From assembly GCF_000004195.4 (NCBI RefSeq), contig NC_030681.2, positions 28,968,982-29,032,981 of the forward strand: a stretch of 64,000 nucleotides of DNA. Direction: 5' to 3'. The notes under the pieces are model-generated. The model did not search any database. It had not been told where the DNA came from and was given only the letters and a program-made list of their open reading frames with translations. Made by a program: the position numbers and the translations under genes. The DNA is from Xenopus tropicalis. Taxonomy: Eukaryota; Chordata; Amphibia; Anura; Pipidae. Positions 35,741 through 47,480 of this stretch are shown in pieces. Position 1 is the first letter of the stretch. The number at the start of each line of letters is the position of its first letter.

Positions 35741-36292
35741 TCAAGTTTCAAGTTTATTGTCATATACAAATAACAATGAAGCATCATTATTGAATTGAAA
35801 TTTTTTGACCCGTGTTCCTCCCAACTTTACATAGACAAACAAAACAAAAAATAAATAAATATTAAATATAATAAAAGTGTGCAATAAAGGTACAAGTATT
35901 TACAATAATAAAATGCAATGCAATATTTGAAATTGTGCAGTGAGGATTTAAAGTGGCTTTGCTTAAAATGACACTGGGAAGAGTCCAGTAGTTATGGGGA
36001 GTGTGTGTTAGGCAGAATGTCAGCAGTTCAGAAGCCTGATGGCTTGTGGGTAGAAACTGTCTCTGTATCTGCTGGTGTGGGTCTGGATGCTCCTGTACCG
36101 CCTGCCTGATGGTAGGAGCGTGAAAAGTCTCTGGCTGGGGTGGCCGGGGTCACAGAGGATCCGCTGCATCTTCCTCCTACAGCGCTGTCTGTACAGGTCC
36201 AGCATGGCCGGCAGTTCAGTCCTGGTGGTGCGCTCTGCTGATCTCACCACCCTCTGCAGAGCTTTGCGGTCCAAGGCATTACAGCATGAAGT
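35741..36292 (-). pseudogene. Non-LTR retrotransposon (LINE) 3' end, 5' truncated
   Basis: Minus strand from about 36289 to 36020 encodes the C-terminus of a LINE ORF2-type polyprotein: ALDRKALQRVVRSAERTTR, a Cys/Arg-rich RCRRKMQRIL segment, then LPSGRRYRS and DSFYPQAIRLLN before the stop. This C-terminal signature is shared by many vertebrate LINEs. A 3' untranslated tail follows and ends with a repeated 'cttgaa' unit at 35741-35760. Everything upstream (endonuclease, reverse transcriptase) is missing, as in typical 5'-truncated insertions. I do not assign a clade. Confidence 0.85.
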
Positions 36293-36464
36293 CTAATTTG
36301 TTGCTGTGGGTTACAGAAATTGGTTCAGTATTGTATCAGTGGATTTCAGCACACATTATGTCAGATATTAACTTTGTTAAGGTTAAAGCTTTTCTTATAT
36401 TCTGTAGCTACCATATGTGGTATTCAGGTAGTGACCCCCATATTGCCCTCCATTGACCTATATC

Positions 36465-36773
36465 AGGGATCCCCAACCTTTTTTACCCGTGAGCAACATT
36501 CAAATGTAAAAAGAGTTGGGGAGCAACACAAGCATGAAAAAGGTACCTGGAGGTGCCAAATAAGGGCTATGAATGGTATTTGGTAGCCCCCATGTGGACT
36601 TGCAGCCTACAGAAGAATCTGTTTGGCTTACACTGGGTTTTATGCATCCAAAACTTGCCTCCAAGCCAAGTATTCAAAAAATGAGCACCTACCTTGACGC
36701 CAATGGGAGCAACATCCAAGAGGTTGGTGAGCAACATGTTGCTCACGAGCTACTGGTTGGGGATCACTGACCT
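36465..36773 (+). mobile_element. hAT-like element (family B), near complete
   Basis: Left 'cagggatccccaacctttt' and right 'ggttggggatcactgac' are imperfect inverted ends of the hAT type (cagngnnccccaacc). The interior has 'gtgagcaacattcaaatgta' and 'gagcaacatgttgctcac'. No transposase. This is the best-preserved copy of the seven seen here. Confidence 0.8.
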
Positions 36774-37540
36774 AAATTGTTGTATGAGGTCAAGGTAAAA
36801 GACAAAAGAAGCTAAATGCATTGATACAGATAAGCAGAAGAATCAAGGGAGCCTGTTAATATATGGCTGGCAGGGCAAGTGTCTCTTGAAGAATCTGTAC
36901 AATGGAAATGTAGAGCAATATATTAGTTGGACCACAAAACAATAGTGTAAAATGCAGAAAAGCTTAAAATCAGGGGATGTAAAATTGAGGTTTCACTGTA
37001 TATATTTGTTATAAAATATTTCCTTAGAAATATTTCCAGTACAACTGAATCTATTGGGCTAGATTTTGAAAAACAGAACCTTGTCGACTGTAACCTTGTT
37101 ACATTTGAACAATGAATCTCTCAAACATGGGCATACCGGGGTTTCTCATAGTAAGAAAAAAGGGTTTCGACTGGTGGCCCTTCAACACTACCATTGGTGA
37201 GTAGCATTGGTCATTTTAGAAAAAAATTCCCCCAAAATATTTATAAAACGTATTTTATTTTGACATTCGTAAATAATACATTTCATAGGAATAGTCATTG
37301 AAATATCATTATTTTATATTTTGTGTCTTTGTAATTTATACCTCCCAAAGGCTCTAATGGTTTTTTTTTGTTTTTTTTTTAGAAAAATCAATTGAGCTTT
37401 ATTTATAAACAGGATACTATCATGCAAAATAGTCAAGAAATATGTTGCATGGGACTTTTATACGTAAAATAAAAAGTAATTGCAACAGAAGTGCTTATTT
37501 TGACTGTTTATAAATAGGCATTTTTTATCACCTTAAAAAG
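36774..37540. other. Unassigned unique DNA
   Basis: AT-rich; a T-rich run at 37360-37380. Nothing else recognised. Confidence 0.45.
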
Positions 37541-37862
37541 TACAGGTATGGGATCCCTTATCTGGAAACCCGATATCCAGAAAGCTCCAAATTACAGAAA
37601 ACCTTTCTCCCATAGACTCCATTTTAATCAAATAATGCAAATTTTTTAAATTGATTTCCTTTGTCTCTGTAAAAATAAAACAGTACTTTGTATTTGATCC
37701 CAACTAAGATATAATTAATCCTTACTGGATGCAAAATAATCCTATTGGGTTTAATTAATTTTTTATTATTTTTTTAATAAAGTTAAGGTATGAAGATCTA
37801 AATTACGGAAAGACCCCTTATCCGGAATACCCTTGGTCCCAAGCATTCTGGATAACGGGCAG
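37541..37862 (-). mobile_element. Family A element, complete
   Basis: Starts 'caggtatgggatcccttatc', contains the inverse of the core ('ccaactaagatataattaat') and ends 'agcattctggataacgggca'. Both ends intact and a single core, so it serves as the unexpanded reference for the arrays at 20.5 and 21.8 kb. Confidence 0.8.
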
Positions 37863-38751
37863 TTTGAGTCATTTTAAAATTAATTTGCTTTAAAGGTTTA
37901 CCTTTCCTTTAGTTGCCCCCCCCTCCAAATAAGTAATTGCATGGAAATGAATGGACCTTGTATTGGCCAACCCAATATTTGCTTGCGCGTGTTTTGCTCT
38001 GTTATGTAACAGTGTGTTGTCATATGGAAAGTGACATCATTGTACAAAACAAGTTCTGAATTTACACTGACATTTACATAACTTTTCCCCAATACATTGT
38101 GCCTTGGATATAAATAGTGCCGGCAGAACAAATGATTCGGAAAAATCTCTTCATCATCGAGGGTGTTTGAATATAAGATTTTAGATTTTGAAGTTGCTTC
38201 TACAAAGCATTTGTTTTGATCACTGAATATGCAGGATCTGTGTTTTGTAATGGTCTGAAAGTCAGTTTTGTGTATTCAAACAGAAACGTCCTTTTTGGCA
38301 TAAGATGTGGTTTTTGAGAAAATCAAGTGACGCAGAATGGAACAAAAGGTTAACTTGAAGTGATGGCTCTTTGTGCACCTAGCATTTAATGTTATGCTTG
38401 CCTACTGGTGCACTACTTTGATCATACAAAGTTGCTTCTGATGAAAGTAAAATTGCTTTTTAGTAGTGTTATGTTCAGGACTCAAAGATCATATCTTGTG
38501 TGAAGATGAGCTCAGATGGGCTGATTCTGTTACATTCCTGAAATAGTGAATGATAAAAGGTGAAACTACTTTTTTTTTACTCTGTGGAATTGGGAAGTCG
38601 TTAGTCATATTACTAAACATATGCCAAGACATATCCTCTTGGGCAACGCAGATTGATGTCATGATGAGCTTCCGTACAGAAGATCATAAGACCACACTTA
38701 CTTTTACGTACATATTATCAACAGAATTAACGGATGTGTTTAAAGTACAAG

Positions 38752-38816
38752 TTATATGCGTATTCTATTCTGTAAAGCGCTGCGTAAATTGATGGCGCTA
38801 TATAAATAATAATAAA
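38752..38816. mobile_element. SINE-like dispersed fragment
   Basis: 'gtaaagcgctgcgtaaattg' followed by 'tggcgctatataaataataa' is a widespread frog and fish repeat end, related to 47335-47480 in inverse orientation. Confidence 0.5.
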
Positions 38817-39126
38817 GCCATAGAAGCCCACTCGTTCCAGGAAGATTGAAACAATACAATCAAAAAATTGTTAATATGTATAAATAGCTTAAAAGTTTAA
38901 AGAACAAGTCATAAGAGGACCACATTGGTTTCCACTTTGGTGCCTTGTGCCACCATAAACCAAAGATCTTCATGTTTGTCAAGGTGCCCATTGCAGGACA
39001 TCATTGGTAGATTTAGCGTAAGCAATTATTTAGCACCCGGGCTAATGATAGGATCACATAGAGGGGCTGTACAGAACCTGTGACTGCAGGATTTTTCAGC
39101 CTGTCCAATCAATATCTAAATGAACC

Positions 39127-39452
39127 CTATCGGATCCCTTATCTGAAAACCTTTATCAAGCAAACTCCAAATTATGGAAAGGCCATCTCCATAGAGTCCA
39201 TTTTAAACAAATAATTCACATTTTTAAAAATGATTTCATTTTTCTCTGTAATAATCAAAAATCAGTACCTTGTATTTGATGGTAACTAAGCTGCATGAAT
39301 CCATATAGGTGGCAAAATAATCTTATCAAGTTTATTTTATGATTACATTTTTTTAGCAGACTTAAGGAATCGTGATCCAAATTATGGAAAGATCCCTTAT
39401 CTGAAAAAGCCAAGATCCCAAGCATTCTGGAAAATAGATCCCATACCTGTGC
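39127..39452 (-). mobile_element. Family A element, diverged
   Basis: 'cggatcccttatctgaaaac' to 'aatagatcccatacctgt', with the inverse core present but substituted. Orientation as at 37541. Confidence 0.7.
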
Positions 39453-39453
39453 T

Positions 39454-40214
39454 AGTTGGAAAGGCGCAGAGGCAACCTTATCACATTTTGTCATTGTCAC
39501 AAATCATTGTTACTCCTTTTTTTCACAATAAGCCATATCCAGCATGGTCTAATAGGGTTATATTGCTTTGCACTCTTTAAATCTAGCCTGTGACAGGAAA
39601 ACTTTGATCTAAATGTGTCTGCACTGTTGGAATTTTAGCTTTAGCTGCTCCTATTACTCAGTAATGGCTGGCCTAGTCTCGGGCAAAAGCTCACATCTTT
39701 TTTTCTTTTCATCAAACCAACGTCCCATTCCTATCTGCTCATAATGAGAAATATAACATTGCAGCAGTAATAATTCACCTTGTTTCACCTGAGTTCTAAT
39801 TGTCTGTAGTCATCATTTATGCAGCCTCTTTGTCTGTGCATAATGTACACAATATCATTATGGCTCACAAGGGAGAGGTGGAGAAATGGAGTGAATCTGG
39901 CAAACCATCACAGGGGACTGTATGTAATGCCACTCTGTGTGACAAGCAATGTTGTAGTTTTTAAGGCTGTAAGTTAACAGTATATCGGCTCAAACAAATC
40001 AAAGAACACAAAAAAGAGTGCCTAGTTTTCTTTTAAAGAACAAGTTTTTTGTTTCACATCCCTAAAGTAGGAAAGTCCAGGTGAAAGACAAAAAGAGTAA
40101 TGTATGATGGCAATTGCACTCGAAATTCCACTTTACTGCATTTGCAATGTTTTTTTCCCATTGTTGCAATCACCAGGGGAGATGTGCATAACACAACTGC
40201 AGACAATGCATTCA
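39454..40214. other. Unassigned unique DNA
   Basis: No named repeat or gene visible. Confidence 0.45.
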
Positions 40215-41410
40215 AACTGCACTGGTCCAATTAGAACATGATCCATTTACCTCCATTCTTTGTAATTTAGCCTTTAGCCCATTCTCTATCCAAGAACAAC
40301 TATTATGTTCCAGGCCAATATTCCCAATAACCAGTAACCATGTGGTACAGTTGCAAATGCTTTAGCAACGTCTGTGTAGATAACATTTACTGGCATTCCA
40401 GAGACTTGGTTCCCTGCTAATCTCCTTAGGGCTCTGGCACACGGGGAGATTAGTTGCCCACGACAAATCTCCCTTGTTGCGGGCAACTAATCTCATTTTG
40501 CGGAAATCGCCAAAGTTGCCTCGCGCCACCGCGTATGCCATCCCACATTTTCGCCAGTGGGATGTCATATCGGGGAGATTAGTTGCCCGCAACAAGGGAG
40601 ATTTGTCAGGGGCGATTAATCTCCCCGTGTACCAGAGCCCTTATAGAAGGAAATGATAATTAGTCTGGCAAGATATATTCCACATAAAAGCATGCTGCCA
40701 AAATCTGATAGTATTGTGATTTGCAATGTATTCAAGTATCTTATCCTTTATTACCCCCTTCAAATGTTTTCCTACCACTGATGTCAGACTAACGGGTCTA
40801 TAGTTTTCAGACAGAGAATGTTATCCATTTCTGAATAGCGGCACCACATCAGCAGTTAACCAATCTCTTGCCAAACCTTGAGGAATCCTCAAAAATGAAG
40901 TAATAGGTTTTGGCAATTACAGAACTAAGCTTGTTTAGTACCCTGGGAGGAATACTATCCAGTCCTGGACCTCAGTTTACCTTTACATTGTCTAATATAT
41001 TTTGAATTTCCTCTTGTGTTACCCTTCTGCATCATTAGTTATTTTATTTTAATTGGGTATATTAAAAAGGAAGCCTTAATAAGCTGTTGTCTCAGGCAGA
41101 TGAAAAAATAGTATTTTAAAAACGCTGCTTTTTCCCTGCTCTCATCAACCAAATGACCTCCTTCTAATAATAAGGGCCCCACTCCTTTGTGCTTCATTTT
41201 TTTTACTATTTACAAATTTAAAAATCATTTTGGATTAATTTTTCTCCTCGTTGCAATACCCTTTTATTTAAACTTGTCTGATAACATTCTTTATTGCCCA
41301 TCTTGTACCTGATAAAAATCTTCTTCATGCTGAATCCTACTGTACAACAGAGTACTGTAAATGTACCTGGGTGGAACATTACCTTCACTGCCTGTCTATG
41401 CATCAACCTT
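40215..41410 (-). pseudogene. CR1-like LINE ORF2 remnant (reverse transcriptase)
   Basis: On the minus strand, conceptual translation with frameshifts and stops gives, in order: a GPLIIRRRSFG-type segment (about 41180-41140), SIPPRVLNKL (near 40950), DWLTADVVPLF (near 40870), NYRPVSLTSVVGK (near 40800), SCQTNYHF (near 40665), then after an inserted MITE NQVSGMPVNVIYTDVAKAF (near 40410-40355) and TVPHG. These are the template motifs of CR1-clade reverse transcriptase (consensus NYRPVSLTS and DFAKAFDTVPH). Multiple stops make it non-functional. A Harbinger-like element splits it at 40429-40640. Confidence 0.85.
40429..40640. mobile_element. Harbinger-like MITE (family D) inside the LINE
   Basis: Ends 'gggctctggcacacggggag' and 'ctccccgtgtaccagagccc' are inverted. 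It is flanked by TTA on both sides (40426-40428 and 40641-40643), the 3-bp TWA duplication of PIF/Harbinger elements. Shorter than the copies at 42230 and 50057 because of an internal deletion. Confidence 0.85.
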
Positions 41411-42229
41411 TCAATCTTTCAGATTGTTCCCAGCAAGGCCTGTACTCTGCTGGTAAATTAATGGCACTCTTATTCCAGAGGTTACACTTGCTTCATCCCA
41501 ATCACTGTTCCCTCTTTGTACATTTACTTTGTTCTAATTAGAAGTTATTGGAAATTGTTATCCATTTATGCTTTACTTTTCTGCATGAATGAGCTTTTAC
41601 ATCAGGTTTGTAATGGGCGTTTAATACAATATCTATATTGAAATAGTTGGCAGTGATTCAAAGTTCAATATTACATTATTGTTTTAATGAAGAAATATCA
41701 TGACTTCATAGACTGCATTTGGCTGCCTTGGTAGAACACTGGGGATTTATCAGCAGTTTGTAATAGCTTTTATAGACTGCTTTTCATTTGAAAATGGAAA
41801 GCGATTACACTGCAGATTAATATGGACAAACACAGTAAGCTGTACAGTCTTTGTGCGCAAATACTCTTGATAACTCGTCACAGGTTAGACCTTTCTTCCA
41901 AGGCATTGGGTCAGAGATTGCAATATATGCACTGATAATAACAGGGCTCATTTTCCTGGTCACAGCTCAGTAGTCCCAGATGTAATTCTGTATAAGAAGC
42001 TATGCTAATATTCTCTACTCAAATCATGATCAAATAAATTCAACAGATTTTAAATTGAATTTCTCCATGTTTGTTCAGAGGCAGGCAACCCCCCCCCCCC
42101 CCCAAATTCTGGGCCAGCTGAAATTGCATTTTACTGTGACTGGAGGAGGGGAAAATATGTTTTGGATCCCAAAATGGAAATAAACAAACATCAAATGTTT
42201 TAATGTGCAGATACCATACTTTCCCTTAA
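41411..42229. other. Unassigned unique DNA
   Basis: Contains a poly-C run at about 42090-42104. No gene or repeat ends recognised. Confidence 0.45.
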
Positions 42230-42556
42230 GGGCTCTGGCACACGGGGAGATTAGTCGCCCGCAACAAATCTCCCTTGTCACGGGCGACTAATTTCCCCGA
42301 ACTACCATGCCTCCGCCGAACATGTATGTCGCCGGTGGGATGGCACATGCTGCGCAGGCAATTTTGGCAAATCGCCGAAGTTGCCGTGCGATGCATTTTC
42401 GGCGATTTGCCAAAATCGTGCCGCCGCGTGTGCCATCCCATGGGCGACTTACATGTTCGCCAGTGGGATGGCAACTGATGGCAACTCGGGGAGATTAGTC
42501 GCCCGCGAACAGGGAGATTTGTCACGGGCGACTAATCTCCCCGTGTGCCAGAGCCC
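42230..42556. mobile_element. Harbinger-like MITE (family D)
   Basis: Ends 'gggctctggcacacggggag' and 'ctccccgtgtgccagagccc' with TAA on both sides (42227-42229 and 42557-42559). The interior is a nested palindrome with 'gtgggatggca' and 'tgccatccca' pairs and 'ggcgatttgcc'. No transposase. Confidence 0.88.
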
Positions 42557-42732
42557 TAACAGAGCAACCAGATAAATGTGTTCACATACAGGTACAATGG
42601 TTTCTGATGATAATATTGTCATATGGTAGAATGTTTGCTGATTTTTTACAAATTTCTTTAGCAACAAAAAATATATATACAGCTTTTATTGTTTTTACAA
42701 TTCACATTTGATCCATATAAAATACATGTAAT

Positions 42733-42780
42733 AGTGATGAGTGAAAAATAACAAATTTGCAAGATGCAACTTTAATTCTC
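42733..42780 (+). mobile_element. Family C end fragment
   Basis: 'atagtgatgagtgaaaaata' is the family terminus; the rest is missing, cut where the TTAA-type element at 42794 begins. Confidence 0.4.
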
Positions 42781-42793
42781 CCTCCAAATACAT

Positions 42794-43440
42794 TAAAGAG
42801 ATTCTGTCATGATTTTTATGGGGTACTTTTTATTTCTAAATTACAACGTTTACATAGCAAATTCACTCATTTAAAATGTTATTCTTGAACCAACACATGT
42901 ATTTTTTAGCTGTAATATTGGTGTGTAGGCGCCATCTCAGTGCATTGTGCCCGAGTCTGAGCTTTCAGAAGGAGCCAGCGCTACACATTAGAACTGCTTT
43001 TAGGTAACCTATTGTTTCTCCTACTCCCATGTAACTGGAGGAGTCCCAAGCCAGACTTGGATTTCTTACTATTGAGTGCTATTCTGAAACCTACTGGGAG
43101 CTGCTATCTTGCTCCCTTCCCATTGTTCTGCTGATTGGCTGCTGGGAGGGGGGGATATCACTCCAAATTGCAGAGCAGCAGTAAAGTGTGACTGAAGTTT
43201 ATCAGAGCACAGGTCACATGGCTGTGGCACCCTGGGAAATGAAGAATTTGGCTAGCCCCTTTTGTAGGATTTTGCAAAAAGGTGTACAACTGGCTCCCTT
43301 GGAATCTGTTCCAGAGTCTTTGTACTATAAATATTGTTGTATTTTTTTATTCTTTACAGTTACGCAGTAGCCCTTGTTTAGTATGAGCGATGCCTCAGCA
43401 AAGACATGAGAAATATTACTGTTTATTGGCGAGATGTCAA
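42794..43440 (+). mobile_element. Kolobok-like element, left end clear
   Basis: 'ttaaagagattctgtcatga' is a common TTAA-type Xenopus terminus. The interior has 'ggcgccatctcagtgcattg' and 'gctgattggctgctggga'. The right boundary is not resolved; 43440 is an upper guess. Confidence 0.4.
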
Positions 43441-43454
43441 GTCTGTGACACACT

Positions 43455-43760
43455 AGGGGCCATATTCAAGAACATTCAAATTTCCCTTTTTACCACTATT
43501 CAAAATTTTTGCAGCACAAATCTTGTTTGTTTCTAATTTGATTTATTAAGTGCAAAAAAACTCTAACTAAAAAATTGCCAGTAAGTCAATGGGTGTTGCT
43601 ATTTATTAATTTGAGTTCTTAAGAATGGCTTGAAATTTGGCAGACATTGAAAATGAAGGGTAGAAATTGATTTTACTGTGATTTTTCATTTTCAAGTAAT
43701 TGAGTTTTCTAGTTTCAATTGTTTTACTTAAATAAATAAACACACAGTTTAGATTTCTTA
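43455..43760. mobile_element. MITE-like element beginning 'aggggccatattcaa'
   Basis: The left end resembles the 'ggggcctattca' termini of Xenopus palindromic repeats. The interior is AT-rich with 'caaattt' and 'aaattg' inverse words. Right end unclear. Confidence 0.3.
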
Positions 43761-43950
43761 CTTTTCAGGTTTCTGGTAAATGTTTCTCCATGTGTTTTGA
43801 CCACAATGGTGCCTTCAGCGAGTTTCTTTCTAAAATAGTTTTTTAACTAACAAGTAATCATGGCAATTATGTAAGTGTTAGAGTTAGTTGAAATATAAAA
43901 TGTCTGCACCACATACATGGGTATTGCCTGTTTTGTGCATACATTGTTCC

Positions 43951-44549
43951 TGTAAGGCACTCTGTCGGTCCAACGCATTCTCTTACCTTAGGTCCTGGCG
44001 GCTGGCAAACACGCTCCTGTACTGTCCCGCACTTCCAGGTTCACGCGCACCTCGGGAGATGTTGCGGCATAACTGCACATGCGCGTTGACGCTGGGACAT
44101 GCACAGTTGCATGCATTGAAGTTTTAGGTGCCATCTTGGTGTCGGTTTTTGTGTATTTACTTTCCCTAACTTCCCAGCCTATTTAACCCCCTTCTCTCAG
44201 TCCCTCTTTGCCCAAGCTGGGTTCTGGTTGTACCGGTTCCTGCTCAGCTGTTTTGATTGTTTCTCTGGTTTTCGACTTCGGCCTGTTTCCTAACTACGTT
44301 TATCGCTGCCTGACTCGACTTTTTGCCTGTTTCCTGACTTCATACCTGCCTTATCCTTGTCTGTACCTCTAATTGCTTATCTGTTGTCTGAAGTTTGTAG
44401 GGCCCCAGCTAGGACGACAGCAGTAAGTTCCGGGGCCCCAAAAGGGCGTCGGTGAAAACTGGAACTAGCTGGGTGTCTCTGCTTACAGAAGGAGTCAGAT
44501 TTTCACCAGCGGTATCATCCATTGGCTCCCATCTAACTAGTACATTACA
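43951..44549 (+). mobile_element. Probable solo LTR of an LTR retrotransposon
   Basis: Begins TGTAA and ends TTACA, a 5-bp inverted terminus with the TG...CA ends of LTRs, over 599 bases. The flanking pentamers gttcc (43946-43950) and gtttc (44550-44554) differ by one base, consistent with a mutated 5-bp target duplication. The interior is GC-richer than the surroundings, has a TATTTAA box at 44180-44186 and repeated 'cctg(a)c' pyrimidine-rich words typical of gypsy-type LTRs. No internal coding region flanks it. Confidence 0.5.
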
Positions 44550-44795
44550 GTTTCTTCTCATTAAACATATTAGTGAGAGCTGGCAAACCACTTACTGTAC
44601 CACGACAAAAGCTAGCCACAATAAATAGCCTTCAATAGATCTAGCTGAATTAATCCTTATGTACTTTGCCAGCCAAAATGGATCTTAATACTCAACATTT
44701 GCATTTCCAGATTAGTTGACCTCAATAATTGAAAATGTTGCTAAATGTTGCTGGTAATTCAGAACATGCTTCGGGGCAAGTACTGAATTACCAGT

Positions 44796-45086
44796 GTCTC
44801 GGGGGCAACATGTTGCTCACCAACCCCTTGGATGTTGCTCTCAGTGCCCCCAAACCAGGTAGTTATTTTTGAATTCTTGACTTGGGGGCAAGCTTTGGTT
44901 AAATAAAAACAAGATTTCCTACCAAATAAAGCCCCTGTAAGCTGATAGGGTGCATAGAGGCCCCTAATAGCCAATCCTAGCCCTTATTTGGCTCCTCCAT
45001 GAACTTTTATGGTGCTTGTGTTGCTCCCCAAGTCTTTTTACATTTAACTGTGGCTCACGAGTAAGAAAGTTTGGGGACCCCTGCCA
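44796..45086 (-). mobile_element. hAT-like element (family B)
   Basis: Inverse of 36465-36773: 'gggcaacatgttgctcacca' on the left side and 'gtttggggacccctgcc' on the right. Both termini recognisable. Confidence 0.75.
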
Positions 45087-46590
45087 TAAATGATATTTGT
45101 GCAAATTGTCTGAAGGAGATCAGAAGGGGACCCTGGAACACAATGTTTAAATATTAACTTGAGATGAGGAACACCTGATATTTGACAGTTTATGGACAAG
45201 AATCCTTATATTACATATTAATAAGTATTTTTCTTTTTTGTTTTTGCCAATCTCAAGGGATTCATTGAAGTCATGCAGGCAAAAATATTTTTGCTCTTGA
45301 ACAAATATTGGTGTACCTGCTGCTGTTCTATAATATACAAAAGCATTATTTACCAATATACGGCATACGACTACTTTGAATACATCAAAAGACAATTCAG
45401 CAAAGCACAAGGCCTCCATCCCCCTCACTACAATGCACCATTTCAACCCGGTTTGTTTTTACAACTTTTAATTGCTACATCTGTATTCTTTTTTGACAGA
45501 CATGATTGGATTCCATTTAACAGGAATTCCAGATCAGTTGAACTATTAAAACACAAACTGACCACTTTTATTTGCTTTAACATTGAGCCACAATAAAAAA
45601 AACTGAATCCAGGATACATTTCCTGTAAATTCTGCACCATTTCTACTTTATTTTGCAGTCTTCTTGCAGCTATGTCACAGTACCCTTTTCCCATGATTAC
45701 AGTTATGTGCAGCTGGGTTCCTGTTAAACGTCCACTATAACTCTAAGGAAAGAAAGAGGAAGACAGACCAGACTGACTTTTCATTCTTTATAAGATCGCT
45801 TGGGGAACAGTGAAAACTTCTACATCTGTAAATGATTCTTAATAATGTATGTTGCACTGTATCTGGTTGTAACTCATTACCGTAATCTGTGTGGACAAAT
45901 CTCCAAGTTACTTCAACATGCAGTGCCAGACAGTCACTAATGTCCCTGAGATGTGAGATGCCTACAAATATATCAACTGAAAAGCTTTTAAGAGCAAATA
46001 ATTGATGTTTGAAGGCAGGCACAGGAAACTTCTCAACATGAAGCTTTTGTGGACCATAACTTCTATGATCCCTAGTCAGTGTTAACCTTGCCATGGAGTT
46101 ATTGTAAATTACAACTTCTAAATTCCACTCAGCATCTTGGGAGTGATCGGTACCAGGTCCTATCCTTGGTGGTCTTTGCTTTTCAACTGCTTTTAGTTAT
46201 ATTCAATATAAGACACTACTATTGTATGTAAGACTCCTGTGTTTATTTTAGTCCAACAATACATCCCACCTGTGTAGGCATGAAACTCCCACTTAAATTG
46301 CCCAATTATACCACAGGCTTGCATGCTTTTTTGTAAAAGGAGCGCATCTGCTGCATATAGACAGAGAGATAAGCAGATGCTATTGGCCACACTGGACTTC
46401 TGTATAGACATGTAAATACTTACAATAATTGTGGAAACCTTTTGTGGTAATCTGAATATTTCAGATTCAAAGTGGCTCACTTTTAATTCATTCCCATATT
46501 GGTCAAATGACTGTTTCATGGGTAGGATAAACATGTATAATGTTGCTAGGATCAGTAGACAATAGAGCCACTGTTATCCTATGTATCTGT
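45087..46590. other. Unassigned unique DNA
   Basis: Frames of 99-119 codons occur on the minus strand (45147-45446, 45735-46094, 46193-46534), but none shows a domain, signal peptide or repeat-protein pattern I recognise. Confidence 0.4.
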
Positions 46591-46591
46591 A

Positions 46592-46763
46592 AATGGTGGT
46601 GAGTGTAGTGTTTTAGCAGACATAGATTTGTGACAAAATTCCACATTTTGGCAATTTTTTAGTGAAATCACAGCAAAATTTAGCAAAGAAAGTTTTAGTT
46701 TTGTATGGAATGCTGTGAAAAAAAACATGCCCATTGACAGATTTGCTCTTCACTATACGTAAA
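46592..46763. mobile_element. Family C element, diverged
   Basis: 'ggtggtgagtgtagtg' on the left, 'cagatttgctcttcacta' on the right, with 'catagatttgtgacaaaatt' between. Confidence 0.55.
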
Positions 46764-46837
46764 GTGCCCAGCAGCACAAAGTGCAAAAGTATATATTTTT
46801 GTAATTCTGTATCAAAGAAGTGGTTTCCCTTTACATT

Positions 46838-47304
46838 AACTTTAGGTATGTTATCGAATGGGCAATTCTAAGCAACTTTTCAATTGATCTTCATTAATAT
46901 TTTTTTTTTTAATTATTTGCATTCTTCTAACTCCTTGTAGCTTTCAAATGGGGGTTACTGACCCCACCAGCCAGAAAACTATTATTTTGTGTAACTACAG
47001 TTTTATTGTTATTGTGATTACTTATTTAGATTGTAAGCTCGGGACCTCCATCCTCTTGTCTCTTTGATTATTAACTTATTGCAACTGTACCTTGTATTCT
47101 TTGTATTTTTATCATACTTTGTATTTATCTATTATTTTAATAACCCCCTGTTGTATTAATTTATTGTTCTACTGTACAGTGCTGTGTATAGAAGCATTTT
47201 ATAAATAAAGATAAACATACATACATACATACAACTTAGTAATTTGGACCCTAGAAACCAGATACCTGCTGAACCTCCAAACTGGAGAGCTGAACAACCC
47301 ATTT
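46838..47304 (+). mobile_element. TTAA-type element with a nested insertion
   Basis: 'attctaagcaacttttcaat', 'tttcaaatgggggttactga' and 'atttggaccctagaaacc' are consecutive pieces of a common Xenopus T2-like repeat. Between the last two blocks lies a foreign segment, about 47031-47234. Its right-hand portion is also seen at 53310-53516. Confidence 0.6.
47031..47234 (+). mobile_element. SINE-like insertion ending in (ACAT)n
   Basis: 'gattgtaagctcgggacctc' to 'gtacagtgctgtgtatagaa', then 'ataaataaagataaacat' and five ACAT units. The 'attgtaagctc' start and 'cagtgctgtgta...ataaataa' end are familiar vertebrate retroposon sequences; the tetranucleotide tail fits a retroposed 3' end. Confidence 0.55.
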
Positions 47305-47328
47305 AAGGACTATTTATTAACATTATTA

Positions 47329-47480
47329 TTATTAGCAGTTATTTATAAAGCGCCAACATATTCCGCAGCGCTGTACAATAAGTAGGTTTCATACATTGAA
47401 CATACAGAATAACATATAAAGCAATCAATAACCGATACAAGAGATGCCCTGCCCAAAAGAGCTTACACTCTATAAATTAT
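47329..47480. mobile_element. SINE-like dispersed repeat
   Basis: 'agcgccaacatattccgcag' and 'cgctgtacaataag' followed by 'cccaaaagagcttacactct'. Recognised as a widespread aquatic-vertebrate repeat; exact family unknown to me. Confidence 0.55.

Noticed and set aside
45735..46534. Minus-strand frames of 113-119 codons as small genes
   Set aside because: No recognisable motif or signal peptide, and length is within chance expectation.
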